Shown here: positions 25,237-36,004 of the stretch, in pieces
How the letters are laid out: every line of letters begins with the position of its first letter
Position numbering within the stretch: position 1 is the stretch's first letter
DNA from: Cucumis sativus
Taxonomy: Eukaryota > Streptophyta > Magnoliopsida > Cucurbitales > Cucurbitaceae
Assembly: GCF_000004075.3 (NCBI RefSeq)
Contig: NC_026660.2
Span: 10,230,001-10,294,000, forward strand
Direction: 5' to 3'
Length of the DNA stretch: 64,000 bases
Notes under the pieces: model-generated
Seen by the model: only the letters and a program-made list of their open reading frames with translations
The model's database searches: none
What the model was told of the DNA's origin: nothing
Translations under genes and position numbers: made by a program

Positions 25237-27342
25237 GGTAGGAGGACCCAAAATTCAGCCGCCTGTGGATTCTATTTAATGGTATATGGTGCCAATGGTG
25301 TTTGATTTTCCTTGTTTATGATTTGATATTATGCCGATTATTGGCCTAGGAATATACCGAGATCGATAAATAATCATATTAAGAAGTGCCCATACAATGT
25401 GCACCTATTACACATCATGCATGGCAACGCTTACCAATGATTTGGTGTTTTGTTTGTCTTACTTTCATTTTTTAAGAGGAATTTGGAAATAATTATAGCG
25501 TCGGATTCCCTTTTTCTTCTAGGGAATCTAAATTTGAATCTCAACACTATAAGATAGTCTTTTTTTTTTCCTTCTTGAGGATAACTTTCTTTAGATTTCG
25601 TCTCTTGTTATATATATATAGGATTACTTTAATGAGTCATATTCTATTGTCAATTTCAATCTATTATTAATGATAAGAGTGGGCCATGGAAAGATGAGTG
25701 TGGTTATAATAATATCTAAACATTTTTTTTTGTTATTATATATATCAATGTAACAAGTGAATGATGAAATTATGGGAGTTCAAAACAAAAGATAATTATC
25801 TTAAATGGTATAAAACATGTGGTGGGAAACTAAAATTTAAGTTTAAAATGGTTTATGCTAAAAGTAGATAATTATATCATTCGATCATAAAGGTATATGC
25901 ATGTGAAGATATGTTATTCTCTAACAATATCCACTGTTTTGATTAAATTTAAAAAAAATCAATTAATTTTAGATTAAGTTACAAGGTAAACATTGAAATT
26001 ATCTCATAAATTCTTAAAATGTCATTTTTATTTTTAATATATCGACTAAGTCTATGCTTTTCTTTATAGATATAAATTTTGACAATAATTGACATGCATG
26101 CGTACAAAATATTCTATATATAACAACTTAAGACACCAGAACTTTGTTTTATATCGAAAAATTCAGGAAAAAACACCTTTTAAGTTCTTTTTTCATAGAA
26201 GTAATTACATAATTTCTAGAATTTAATTATCTATCATTGGACCATGGTGCATGTATAATTGAGTGTAACAATTTAGTTTCTATAATTTAATCGTATCGTA
26301 CTTCCAAAAAAATTTCATTAGGTTTCCATCTGTATTAGAGAGTGATATTAATCGTTTATTTTATCAACATATTTGATCTCCTCTTTGGTTCAGTGACCAC
26401 TACATGTATGTTTGTGACATTTGTGTTGTATATATATTTGCATAAATTTTATTTTTACAAAGAAAAATTTATTGTTCCACCTTGAGAAGATGGAAAACTT
26501 CTCCATCTTTAAAAGATACACAAATTATTTTATTTCTAAAACCAAATTCTAAAATAAAATTTCGAGTCCATCAATCAAACTCAAGTAATATTTCTAAAAA
26601 GAGATTTAAAGTTAACCCAATAACGTATAATAATCTTAAAGATCAGTAGAACTAAAATATTACAAACTAAAATTCATAGACCAAAAATGTTATTTCAATC
26701 AAATTCGTGTACATATATATCAAAACAAGCTTAGTTGAATGTTAATTAATTTACCTGAACTCTTATCATAAACGGTAGAATATTTGAAGTGATATATATA
26801 TCTTTCTCAAACACACCAACATTATATATTTATATTCAAGTTTACAAGAGGAATCATAGCATTCAGAACTTTGAAATTGAATTTTTAGGAGATCTGATCC
26901 CAATATCCATTCCAAAGGCGAAGGCTTATCGTCATTATGGGTCAGTATTATTTGAAGTTCGCAACATATAAAAAGATTACTAAAGAAGAAAAATATTCTT
27001 TGTTGTGGCCTTGGTTTCACCATTTTATAATCCACCAAGTTGTGTTTCAACTACTTATCAGATCATAATTTTTTTCTCTTTTTTGTTGTGAAAATAAAAC
27101 TTTTAGTATGGATCTACTAATACATAATTTTAATGAAACACATCATGAATTATTTAATATAATTTTAGGCTTTAGAAAAACGTGTTAAGTATATTGATTA
27201 AGTTGGATATGGAGACCAACAATATTAGTTCTTCCTTGCAAGAGATCAATGATAATGAAAGACTAGCTGTCTTTATACAAAGGATTCTTACAGGATTATT
27301 TCAAATTACTTACGAAAATTGAAATACTACATCATTTTTTAA
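25237..27342. other. Spacer between kiwellin copies 1 and 2
   Basis: AT-rich promoter and intergenic DNA. A minus-strand open frame at about 26766-27050 (94 codons counted from a non-ATG start) has mixed composition but matches no family I recognise. No kiwellin fragment was found here. Confidence 0.5.
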
Positions 27343-27990
27343 TCAAGCATCTGACCAGACGACAGGTTCTTCACCAACATTTATATCAAGCCCTAAAGCA
27401 TGCCACACTCCATTAGAACCATCCACGATATTGTTTCGACACGGTGGTTGGTGAGCATGTGCCTTATCGCATCCATTAATTGTATCACACTCGTCCACCA
27501 CCTTAGCCAAAACCGACCGTCCATTTCTCGCTGTAATTCTAATTTTCTTTCCACATCTAGATCCCCCGTTGTACCAACCCGTGGACAATGCCACTATTGG
27601 TTGAGAGTTATGATGGAACTTTCCATCACACTCAGACGGGTCTCCTCCATCCCCACCTTTACTAAAGTCATTATTTGTTAGGATAGCTCGAGTTGAGGAA
27701 GTCACTCGAGGCGAGCATTTGAATTGGGGGAACGATTTGCCTTTGCAATGTAATCTTCCAAATGCCTCACAACGAAATTTTTCTCCATCTGCTCCGTTAT
27801 CACTGTCGGTTGAACAAATGCGAGTTCCAACATCGGGATCATCATTACATTGGCCATTTATACAAATCAATTGACCTTTACAATTTTTCAAGGTTTGACA
27901 TGGCTCCCTGCAAGAAGAGATTGCTTGAGAAAGGCCCAAAAGAGAAAGAACCAAAAAGAAAAAAGAGACCAAGCAAGCCAATTTTGCCAT
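27343..27990 (-). CDS. Kiwellin (ripening-related protein), array copy 2
   Basis: Secreted kiwellin-family protein of 215 aa. The ATG at 27990-27988 (MAKLACLV) is preferred over a longer in-frame extension that would need a TTG start, because it puts the hydrophobic signal peptide (about residues 1-23, ending SQA) at the N-terminus and matches copies 3 and 4. The six-Cys module (SSCREPC...KNC...LIC...GQC...RIC) is followed by a short charged linker ([11 protein letters not shown]) in place of the Gly-rich one of copies 1 and 4. The barrel core is complete ([75 protein letters not shown]). All fourteen Cys are present. Same strand as the other three; each gene has its own TATA box. Confidence 0.93.
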   Translation of the reverse strand: MAKLACLVSFFFLVLSLLGLSQAISSCREPCQTLKNCKGQLICINGQCNDDPDVGTRICSTDSDNGADGEKFRCEAFGRLHCKGKSFPQFKCSPRVTSSTRAILTNNDFSKGGDGGDPSECDGKFHHNSQPIVALSTGWYNGGSRCGKKIRITARNGRSVLAKVVDECDTINGCDKAHAHQPPCRNNIVDGSNGVWHALGLDINVGEEPVVWSDA

Positions 27991-28060
27991 GGGGAAGAAC
28001 ACAAATATACTTTCTAAGCTTTCCAGAAGTGATGCGAACAAAAATGAAGGTGCATTTGGC

Positions 28061-28070
28061 CTTTATATAA
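28061..28070 (-). promoter_or_regulatory. TATA box of kiwellin copy 2
   Basis: Reads TTATATAAAG on the minus strand, about 71 bases upstream of the chosen ATG. This spacing also supports that start. Confidence 0.55.
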
Positions 28071-28080
28071 TGGGACCAAT

Positions 28081-30214
28081 TATTTGTTTGGCCCTTCCAA
28101 CTCTTATGAAATTTTGCTTTTAGACCCTCAAGGGGTAGTCTATCATCAAATTGTGTATGCGTTTGGTTTTTCTTGTTTGCCCATCTTGTCTTTACTTTTG
28201 TGTTATTATTTATGATTCGGAAGAATCATTGGAATCATAATTTAAAAACTTCATTAAATAATAGTAAGTTAATAACAATTGTGCCGTGTTAAATGTATTT
28301 ATCAACCACTCTATGTCAAACCACACATTCTACCATCATTTCATCTTCTTATACTTCTTTCTTTTAATCACCATTTCATTTTCAAAAATTTATTTTAAAT
28401 GAAGTAGCTATAAAAAATATTTACAAGTATAACAAAATGTCACAACCTATCATCGATAAATCAGAGAGTTTGTAAAAATAGCAAAAAAAAAATAATTATT
28501 ATAATAGTAAGTCCATGTTACTTACATTTTCAAAATTGCAAAAATAGCAAATTTAAAAGTAGATTACTGTTTGATTACCGTTATATTTGTCAAATTTACA
28601 ATATGAAAAAAAAAATGTTATGAGCTGTTTTTTTATAAATTTTTTTGTCATCTAATGCAATTTCCATAGGAAACCTATGTCTATAAATGACATGCATAGT
28701 AATCTATTATGGTATATATACTTGATAAACGGTGAAATTTTGCTATATTTATAAATATTTTGATTCATTTTGTTATACATCAAAATAATATTTTATTTTT
28801 TTATAGAGTAATTGTCAAAAATAGTAAATTTGACAAAATATTCACTAACAAATAGCAAAATTTTTAGATTCTATCAATAATAGAGATTGATAGTTACTCA
28901 TGATAAGAGCCTATCAGTAACTATCATTTGATATAGTTTAGAATTTTGCTATAGTTTGTAAATATTTTCACTTATTTTGCTATTCTTAAAAATGTCCGAT
29001 TTTCTCACAAATTTTCAATTATAAAATTCATATTTACAAAAGAAAAATCTTAAATTCCTAGTCAAAACTAAAATAAAATTCTTTCAAAAGACTTGCACAG
29101 ACAGAAGTAGGGTTTATAACTTAATTTGAATTTGTAAAAATTACAAACTAAAAGATCAAATAGTTATAATTAAATTTGGAATATTGTTTTATTGAAAATC
29201 ATGCTAATTTTTAGGTTGTTTTTAGCCATTGTTTCTCATACATCTAACCATGCAAAAACTATGTACCAAATCAAAATAGAAATTAGAAATGGTTCTAAAA
29301 TGATAGTGTGGTCAAGAAAATTGAGAGTTCTTTCCACCATATATCATTACAATCAGCATAAGTAAATAGATAAATTTATTTGAGTAAGAAGAAGAGAGAA
29401 ATTAAACCAAAAGTTTATCATATTATTTAAATTAAGATCAATTAGCATCCCTCATAATGCAACTACCTCATTTTATAGTTTTTTTTTTTTTTTTTTGTTT
29501 AAAAGTTAAATTTACAATGTGGCCTATCACATGAATAATATTTCAACAATAGTAGAAGTAATAAACAGTCTTATAATAATCAATTCAATGAAGAAAAGAG
29601 GATAAAAACAAAAACTTTGAAATCTCCATTTCCAAAGACTCTAAGTATTATGACGCTTCCCCTCGAATTTTATAAACATCATTTATTAGCAATAATCCCC
29701 GATGTAATTATTTGTAGATTTTATCAATGTTTATATATATAAATTAATTGATGTGAATTTAAATTATAGTTTAAACCTTATTTTTGGTTTTTTTAAAACT
29801 TTTTAAAACAGTTGTTTTAGTTTAGTAAACTTTTTTAAAAAGGTTGGTTCTTATAGTTATGATTTTGTTTAACTTTTAAACGAAATAACGATATAACTTA
29901 TATATTTGGATGGCTAGATTCTTGATTTATCATATTAGTTAAATTGATTAATAAGAACAATATGTATACTTAGCTATATCGTCATATCAATTAAATAAAT
30001 ACTATTTAAATGAATCTAGCTTAACATAGTAATTTGAACTTGATCTGAATAGACATTATGTAGTGTTAATAGGCTACGCTTATCTTTTAATCTCTAACCT
30101 AGAACACATAAAATTTAGCTAAAAAAAGAGTAAAATATTTTGGAAAAGAATAAATAAGAAGATAAAAGGAGATAAAAAGATATAACTTACCAATCACTTT
30201 GGTGATTTAAGATA
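28081..30214. other. Spacer between kiwellin copies 2 and 3, with a dispersed A/T repeat
   Basis: No gene. The first 150 bases resemble the promoters of copies 3 and 4 (a TTTGGCCCTT/TTTGGTCCTT block and a CTCAAG/CTCGAG block). About 28490-28990 carries the 'tagcaaa / ctatca...tgatag' repeat seen elsewhere in the window. A long T-run lies at about 29480-29500. Confidence 0.5.
28740..28990. repeat. Dispersed CTATCA/TGATAG repeat, copy in the kiwellin array
   Basis: Contains TTTTGCTATA, GTAAATATTTT, TCTATCAATAATAGAGATTG and further CTATCA/TGATAG pairs. Other copies in the window lie near 4570-4630, 38875-39000, 43320-43400, 43740-43830 and 53660-53760. It looks like a small non-autonomous repeat family with internal inverted symmetry. 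Confidence 0.5.
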
Positions 30215-30405
30215 ATATTAGAATTACTTGTCCTGTATAATATAAATCGAAGCATAAAAGAAAGGGTAAAGACAAAGGAAGAAAAAAAATGCAAGCAGAT
30301 GTTATAATTACAACGGCATGAGATAATGAGACAGTTTTTTTTTTTTTTTATCCTTCCATACTATTATTGTTGTTATTATTAATTATTAGTATTGTGGTGC
30401 TACTG

Positions 30406-31065
30406 CTAAACATCAGACCAATTAACAGGCTCTTCACCTACATCTGTGTCAAGTCCCAAAGCGTCCCATACTGCTTTTGCAGCATCCACGATATTATTTC
30501 GGCAAGGTGGTTGACCAGCATGTAGCGCATCACATCCGCTTATCGAATCACACTCATCTACCACCTTAGCCAACACAGACTTTCCATTCCTCGCAGTAAC
30601 TTTGATCTTCTTTCCACACCTCGAACCCCTATTATACCAACCTGTAGACAATGCCACTACTAATTCAGAGTTAAGATGGAATTTATTGTCGCACTCTGAC
30701 GGGGCTCCGTTCTCACCATCTCCGTTGAATTCGATGTTTGTAAGGATAGCTCTAGTCGAGGAAGTCACTCGAGGCGAGCACTTGAACTGTGGATGTGATA
30801 TTCCCTTACAAACTTTGTGGCCAAAAGGTTGACAACTATCGCCTAATGGTGGTGAAGACCCTTCTCCACTGCCTTCGTTTGAACACACATGACTACCCAC
30901 ATGTACATCAGGATCATTGTTGCATTTACCTTTGATACAAATCAACTGTCCATCGCAATCATTTAGAGTTTTACATGGGTCATTACAAGAAGAGATTGCT
31001 TCACAAAGATTGGTAACAAGTACAGAAACAGAAAGAGAAACAACCAACCATCCCAACTTGGCCAT
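30406..31065 (-). CDS. Kiwellin (ripening-related protein), array copy 3
   Basis: Secreted kiwellin-family protein of 219 aa. The ATG at 31065-31063 (MAKLGWLVV) is chosen; the in-frame extension upstream starts only at a TTG. Signal peptide about residues 1-24. The six-Cys module reads SSCNDPC...NDC...LIC...GKC...HVC. The linker is Ser/Gly/Pro-rich (GSGEGSSPPLGDS). The core is complete, but several usual residues differ from copies 1 and 2: TNIEFNGDGENGAPSECD in place of TNNDF...GDPSECD, and WYNRGSRCG in place of WYNGGSRCG. All fourteen Cys are present. Closest relative is copy 4, with which it shares promoter and 3' flank. No frameshift, so presumed functional. Confidence 0.93.
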   Translation of the reverse strand: MAKLGWLVVSLSVSVLVTNLCEAISSCNDPCKTLNDCDGQLICIKGKCNNDPDVHVGSHVCSNEGSGEGSSPPLGDSCQPFGHKVCKGISHPQFKCSPRVTSSTRAILTNIEFNGDGENGAPSECDNKFHLNSELVVALSTGWYNRGSRCGKKIKVTARNGKSVLAKVVDECDSISGCDALHAGQPPCRNNIVDAAKAVWDALGLDTDVGEEPVNWSDV

Positions 31066-31166
31066 TAAGTTTTTCAAGAGATAGATTGATGAAGTGTTCA
31101 ATGAAAAAAAAAGACTCTTTCTTTTTGTTTGTTCGAGTGATATGAACTAAAGAAGTTATTGTTGGG

Positions 31167-31175
31167 CCTTTTATA
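31167..31175 (-). promoter_or_regulatory. TATA box of kiwellin copy 3
   Basis: Reads TATAAAAGG on the minus strand, about 100 bases upstream of the ATG; the same sequence precedes copy 4. Confidence 0.55.
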
Positions 31176-31505
31176 ATGACACGAAATACTTGTTTGGTCC
31201 TTTGTCAACATTTTGTTGCTACGAGGTCCTCGAGTGGAATTTGTCAATAATTATCCAACTCTCATCTAGTCACCTCTCTGTTGTCTTTATTTGTTATTAA
31301 TTACTTCTTTTTATGACTCAAAAACATGTAATCACATCAATGGAAAGAAGAAAAAAACACTAAGAACCATTCTAGAATATATAAAATTTATTGTTTTTGC
31401 TTTCTTAAATATTCAGCCCTCGTAATAATTGTTAGGATATACATTTTAAAGTTTGTCTCCAATAACTATAGGTTAAAAATGAGAGATACATGCAAAATTA
31501 GCAAT

Positions 31506-32992
31506 TACAGTGTTATTTAGAGATATAATAAAAATAAATTTATTGTTTAAAAAATTAAAGAAATAATTTTTACCTTTTATCATGATCAATGAATATATCA
31601 CGTTTCTTAGTAAACTGTTGTTTTAAATTTCGAGATCTGATAAGAAGGGTGAATTTTACTTATTACAACTCCAACAATATCTCCACTTAACTAAAGAAGT
31701 TAGACGACAAATGCAATATTCTAATGAAACTAAATTATTTATATTTATAACACAGAGAACTTACCTCAAACATACATATTCTTTGATCTCTTCAATTTCA
31801 ATCCTGAATTTCAATCTCATCATGGACATCACAGTACTATTTTTTTAATTACGAATGATATATATTTTTCTTTCTCTATAACATCATTGAACTTTTTTAT
31901 CAAGTCATTTGACTAATTTAAATTTTTGTTGTCTGAAAAAGAAACATATTACATTTCATATATTAAGTAAATTGTTATATAAATATAATTTTAAATAGTA
32001 AATGTGAAATGAGCTTAAAAATTAATAAACTATATTTAATCTTAATAAATAATATAATTAACCATTAGATTAGAATTAAGAAGGAAGTGATAAACAATTA
32101 AATTTAATAGATATGTATGACTACCTCTTCATCTATGACAATAAGGTTTAGTAATACGTCCAACACTTCTTCCTTTTTAGTTTTATATTTCTCAACAGAA
32201 GTTTTACGAATAACATTTCTTTTGAAACTCCAATTATTTTAGAAAGGTTCCAAACTTCGTTTCAACATGTGCTCTATTATTAAGTCTGTAGTTTTAAAGT
32301 GAAAATAAAATCTTACAAAACAATATAATGCAATAAAAATTGTTAGCATTACCTTAAGTTGATTTTTTGTTTGAGTTGGTAGAAAGAATGAGTAAATAAA
32401 ACTTGAAAGTAACCAAACATTTGAATAGCAAATTTAACCTACAAATGATGCATATGCATTTATTTATACTAAAATTGGACCATTCACGAGTTTTTGTTAT
32501 AGAATTTTAAAATGCAATTTTTTTTATTATAATAATCATACGTATTGGTCAAATGTTTTAAATGATTTCTAAAAATTGACATTATTCACCCACGTAATAT
32601 TATTAATTTACTGGGCTGTATTTGAACAACTTTCACCCTCTCTATTCATTGTAAAATTTATATTTGTTTATTATTATACTATAATCAAACAACTATTGAA
32701 AAGATAAATTAAATGATTATTTATTACAAAATCCAAATATGAAATTAAAATGATTATTATTTATTACAAACAAAGTAAAGAAAAAGGTTGGGATTTCATT
32801 ATTTTCTAAAAAAGTAAATTAAATTGACCTTTACAATTGTTCAAGTTAGGGTGACTTTTTTATAAATTAAAAATAATAACGTAGATTAACATTCGTAAAC
32901 TAATATTGTAAATTTAGAATTTGACAAGAGGTAAAACCATCTAAAATAATTTATCCTATTAAGTTACTTTTTACTCCTTAAGAATAAGAATT
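31506..32992. other. Spacer between the two duplicated kiwellin units
   Basis: AT-rich DNA with no gene, no kiwellin fragment and no obvious transposon ends. Confidence 0.5.
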
Positions 32993-33210
32993 TGATATTG
33001 ATTACTTGTGCTATAGAATATAAATCAAAGCAAAAATAATGAAAGGGTAAAAACCAAAAAAAGCTAGAGGAAAAATGAAAAGACAACTTTATTGAGAAAA
33101 GATGCAAGTCGATGTTACAATTACGACTGCATGAGAGGATGAGACAAAGTTGTTTTTATTTGTATCCTTCCATATTATTATTAGTAGTAGTACTACTGTT
33201 GTTGCTGTTG

Positions 33211-33864
33211 TTAAGCATCAGACCAAGTAACAGGCACTGTACCTATATCAGTATTAAGCCCCAAAGCTTTCCATACTGCATTTGAGGCATCCACGATATT
33301 ATTACGGCAAGGTGGTTGACCAGCATGTTCTGCATCACATCCGTTTATCGAATCACACTCATCTACCACCTTAGCCAACACAGACTTTCCATTGCTTGTA
33401 GTAATTTTTATCTTCTTTCCACACCTCGAACCCCCGTTATACCAACCTGTAGATAATGCCACTATTAATTCAGAGTTACTATGGAATTTATTGTCACACT
33501 CTGACGGGGCTCCGCCGTCACCACCTTCGCTGAAGTCGTTGTTTGTAAGGGTAGCTCTAGTTGAGGAAGTCACTCGAGGCGAGCACTTATATTGTGGATG
33601 TGATCTTCCGTTACAAATTTTATGACCAAAAGGTTGACAACTACTGTCTGATGGTGGGGAAGACCCCCCTCCACCGCCTCCGTTCGAACACACATGACTA
33701 CCCACATCAGGATCATCGTTACATTTACCTTTGATACAAATCAATTGTCCATCGCAGTCATTTAGGGTCTTACACGGGCCATTACAAGAAGAGATTGCTT
33801 CACCAAGATTGGTAACAAGTACAAAAACAGAAAAAGAAACAATCAACCATCCCAACTTAGCCAT
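33211..33864 (-). CDS. Kiwellin (ripening-related protein), array copy 4
   Basis: Secreted kiwellin-family protein of 217 aa. The ATG at 33864-33862 (MAKLGWLIV) is chosen over an upstream TTG. Signal peptide about residues 1-24. Six-Cys module (SSCNGPC...NDC...LIC...GKC...HVC), then a Gly/Ser/Pro linker ([14 protein letters not shown]). The core has [69 protein letters not shown] and VTWSDA, with all fourteen Cys. It is very similar to copy 3 but keeps the WYNGGSRCG and TNNDF motifs that copy 3 has altered. First gene of the array in transcription direction; 5.8 kb separate it from the pseudokinase gene on the other strand. Confidence 0.93.
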   Translation of the reverse strand: MAKLGWLIVSFSVFVLVTNLGEAISSCNGPCKTLNDCDGQLICIKGKCNDDPDVGSHVCSNGGGGGGSSPPSDSSCQPFGHKICNGRSHPQYKCSPRVTSSTRATLTNNDFSEGGDGGAPSECDNKFHSNSELIVALSTGWYNGGSRCGKKIKITTSNGKSVLAKVVDECDSINGCDAEHAGQPPCRNNIVDASNAVWKALGLNTDIGTVPVTWSDA

Positions 33865-33956
33865 TATGTTCAATAACTAGAACGATGAAGTGAACAATGA
33901 AAAATCTCCTCTTTTTGTTTGTTCTAGTGATATGAATCAAAGAGGTTAATGTTGGG

Positions 33957-33965
33957 CCTTTTATA
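33957..33965 (-). promoter_or_regulatory. TATA box of kiwellin copy 4
   Basis: Reads TATAAAAGG on the minus strand, about 93 bases upstream of the ATG, inside the duplicated promoter block. Confidence 0.55.
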
Positions 33966-35870
33966 ATGGCACCAAATATTTATTTGGTCCTTCGTCAACA
34001 TTTTGTTGCTATGAGGTCCTCAAGTGGAATTTGTCAATAATTATCTAACTCTCATATGGTCGCCTCTCTCTTGTCTTTATTTGTTATTAATTACATCTTT
34101 TATGACTCAAAACATGTAATGACATCAATGGAAAGAAAAAAAAACACACTACCAATTCCACTTTGGAATATATAAAATTTATTATTTTTGCTTTCTTCAG
34201 CGCTCATAATAATTGTTAAGATATATACATTTTAAAATAATTTGTGTCCGATAACTATAGGTTAAAAATTAGGAATACTTGCAAAATTAGCAAGTATAAT
34301 ATTTTCCAAACATCTATATGATATAAGTCACAGACACTCTATGCTTAAGTTAGAAGGTTGAAAAAAGAAATAGAATATTTGATACTGGTTAGATAACATA
34401 CTGATTTTTGGTTGGGTTGGCTGCGATACAAGAAATTTGATCATTTTCAAATGTTAGATCCTTAGAAAAAACATTTAATAGACTTTTGATATGTTTCTTT
34501 TTCAAAAAATTATCTCAAACCTTTGAGAAACGTCGAAATAGATCATGTTGAAAAGTTTTTTTCGAAAGGTTTACTAAACTTCAAAAATTATTAATTTTCA
34601 AAGGTCACATACCTTCAATTATTTTTAAATTATTTATTGATATATAGTTATTTATTATCAAATGCTTTTTTCAAAAAAAAAATCATAAAAAATTTCTTTA
34701 TCAACAACTATATGTATCTTTCGAAAATTTTCACACAAGACCTTTTAGCACAATTATTGACCTTGTTTGAGTTTCACATAGTGAGGACTCGTATCCTATA
34801 AAAACCTTTTACTGCTACACTTATGATTAACATTAATTTGAAGTTAGCATATGTTGACTTTGATATCTTTTAATGTAATCGTTCAAACTTGATAAATATC
34901 ATTTTTACTCGTCTTAAACCAACTTCTCCAAATAAAAACTCTCTCTCACAATCTTACACTGTCACTGAGGGTTGGATTTTAAGCATCATAGTCAAGTAGA
35001 GAAGTTGATTTTGAGTTCCTTTTATCTTGTGTTTTCAAGAAAAGGAAAAACGTCTAAGAATGGAATCCAAAATGGTGAACAGTGCAGTAGCAATTTTACA
35101 GATAGAAAAGTCGTCCATACAAAGGGAGAATGATATAAACCTAAAACCAAATATGGGTTCATATTTATTACTATAGTATTTAGAAAAAGAAATGATATGG
35201 TAGAAAATATGGCCACGTCTCTTTAAACATACGGCTGCAAATAAAAAAGAACAAAAATATGAACAAACAAAAATATGATCTGACGTTAGCTATAAAGCCC
35301 ATAATGGAGATCTTGATCGTAAATATATTAAGAATCAAACAATTTGTTTGAACAACAAAATGGTTCCACCTTTTTAATGAAAATAAAAATTTTACTTTTA
35401 ATTCTAACTTTTTAAAAATTCAACAGAGAGTTAAAGCCTAGAGGTGGTGTTTATAATCTTACATTTTTTTTTCTTTTTAGTATTTTAAAATTGGAGTTGT
35501 TTCTCACAATTTTGCTTCTTAATTTTATATAAATGGTATAATCGAAAAATGTGTTATCTAATTTCGATAAAAAAAAAATTAAAAAAAACTTATTTGACTA
35601 TTTTGTAAGTTATATGAGCCAATCAAAAGGTAGAATCATGGGTTGGTAACAAAATGAAGCTTAATTAAGTGAGAATGATGTCCATGGATCAACTGAAGTT
35701 AAAGAGTGCCTAACTCTCACTGAATGCAAAGGTGAAATTTGTGTATATGTTCGTCGATATTGCAACACCACCACGTTTTTTAATTACTTTTAAACGTTTT
35801 CCTTTTTATTTTCTGTATTCTTTTAGTTTATTTGTGTTTCTTATATCTTTTTCATCACTCGATATGTCGA

Positions 35871-36004
35871 GAATGGACTAAGGTACTCTTGTTTTAGTTT
35901 GGGGTTTTTAGAGATTTTCATTTTATTACTTTTGTGAGAATGGACTAAGTTACTCTTGTTTTAGTTTGGGGTTTTTAGAGACTTTCATTTTATTATTTTG
36001 GTGA
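35871..36004 (+). repeat. 67-bp tandem duplication, two copies
   Basis: GAATGGACTAAG, ACTCTTGTTTTAGTTTGGGG and TTTCATTTTATTA recur with an exact 67-base period (35871 and 35938) and only a handful of differences, so the duplication is young. Confidence 0.85.

Larger units (their letters stand above)
30215..31505 (-). repeat. Segmental duplication unit 1 (kiwellin copy 3 with flanks)
   Basis: Coding sequence, 3' flank and promoter all align with 32993-34300. Downstream, both carry a TATAAATC(A/G)AAGCA block and a TATCCTTCCATA block. Upstream, both carry GTTGGGCCTTTTATAATG, a TTGGTCCTT block, TTTTGTTGCTA(C/T)GAGGTCCTC, and an AACTATAGGTTAAAAAT block followed by GCAAAATTAGCAA. Direct orientation, offset about 2.8 kb. 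Confidence 0.75.
32993..34300 (-). repeat. Segmental duplication unit 2 (kiwellin copy 4 with flanks)
   Basis: Partner of 30215-31505. Similarity covers the 3' flank, coding region, promoter and about 300 bases further upstream, and then fades on both sides. Confidence 0.75.

Noticed and set aside
26766-27050. 94-codon minus-strand frame between kiwellin copies 1 and 2
   Set aside because: Its composition is slightly more protein-like than its neighbours, but no motif, homologous neighbour or splice partner was found; kept only as a note in the spacer entry.
27991-28041. N-terminal extension of kiwellin copy 2 (and similar ones on copies 3 and 4)
   Set aside because: Each extension begins at TTG, not ATG, and would bury the signal peptide. 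The ATG at MAKL fits all three copies.
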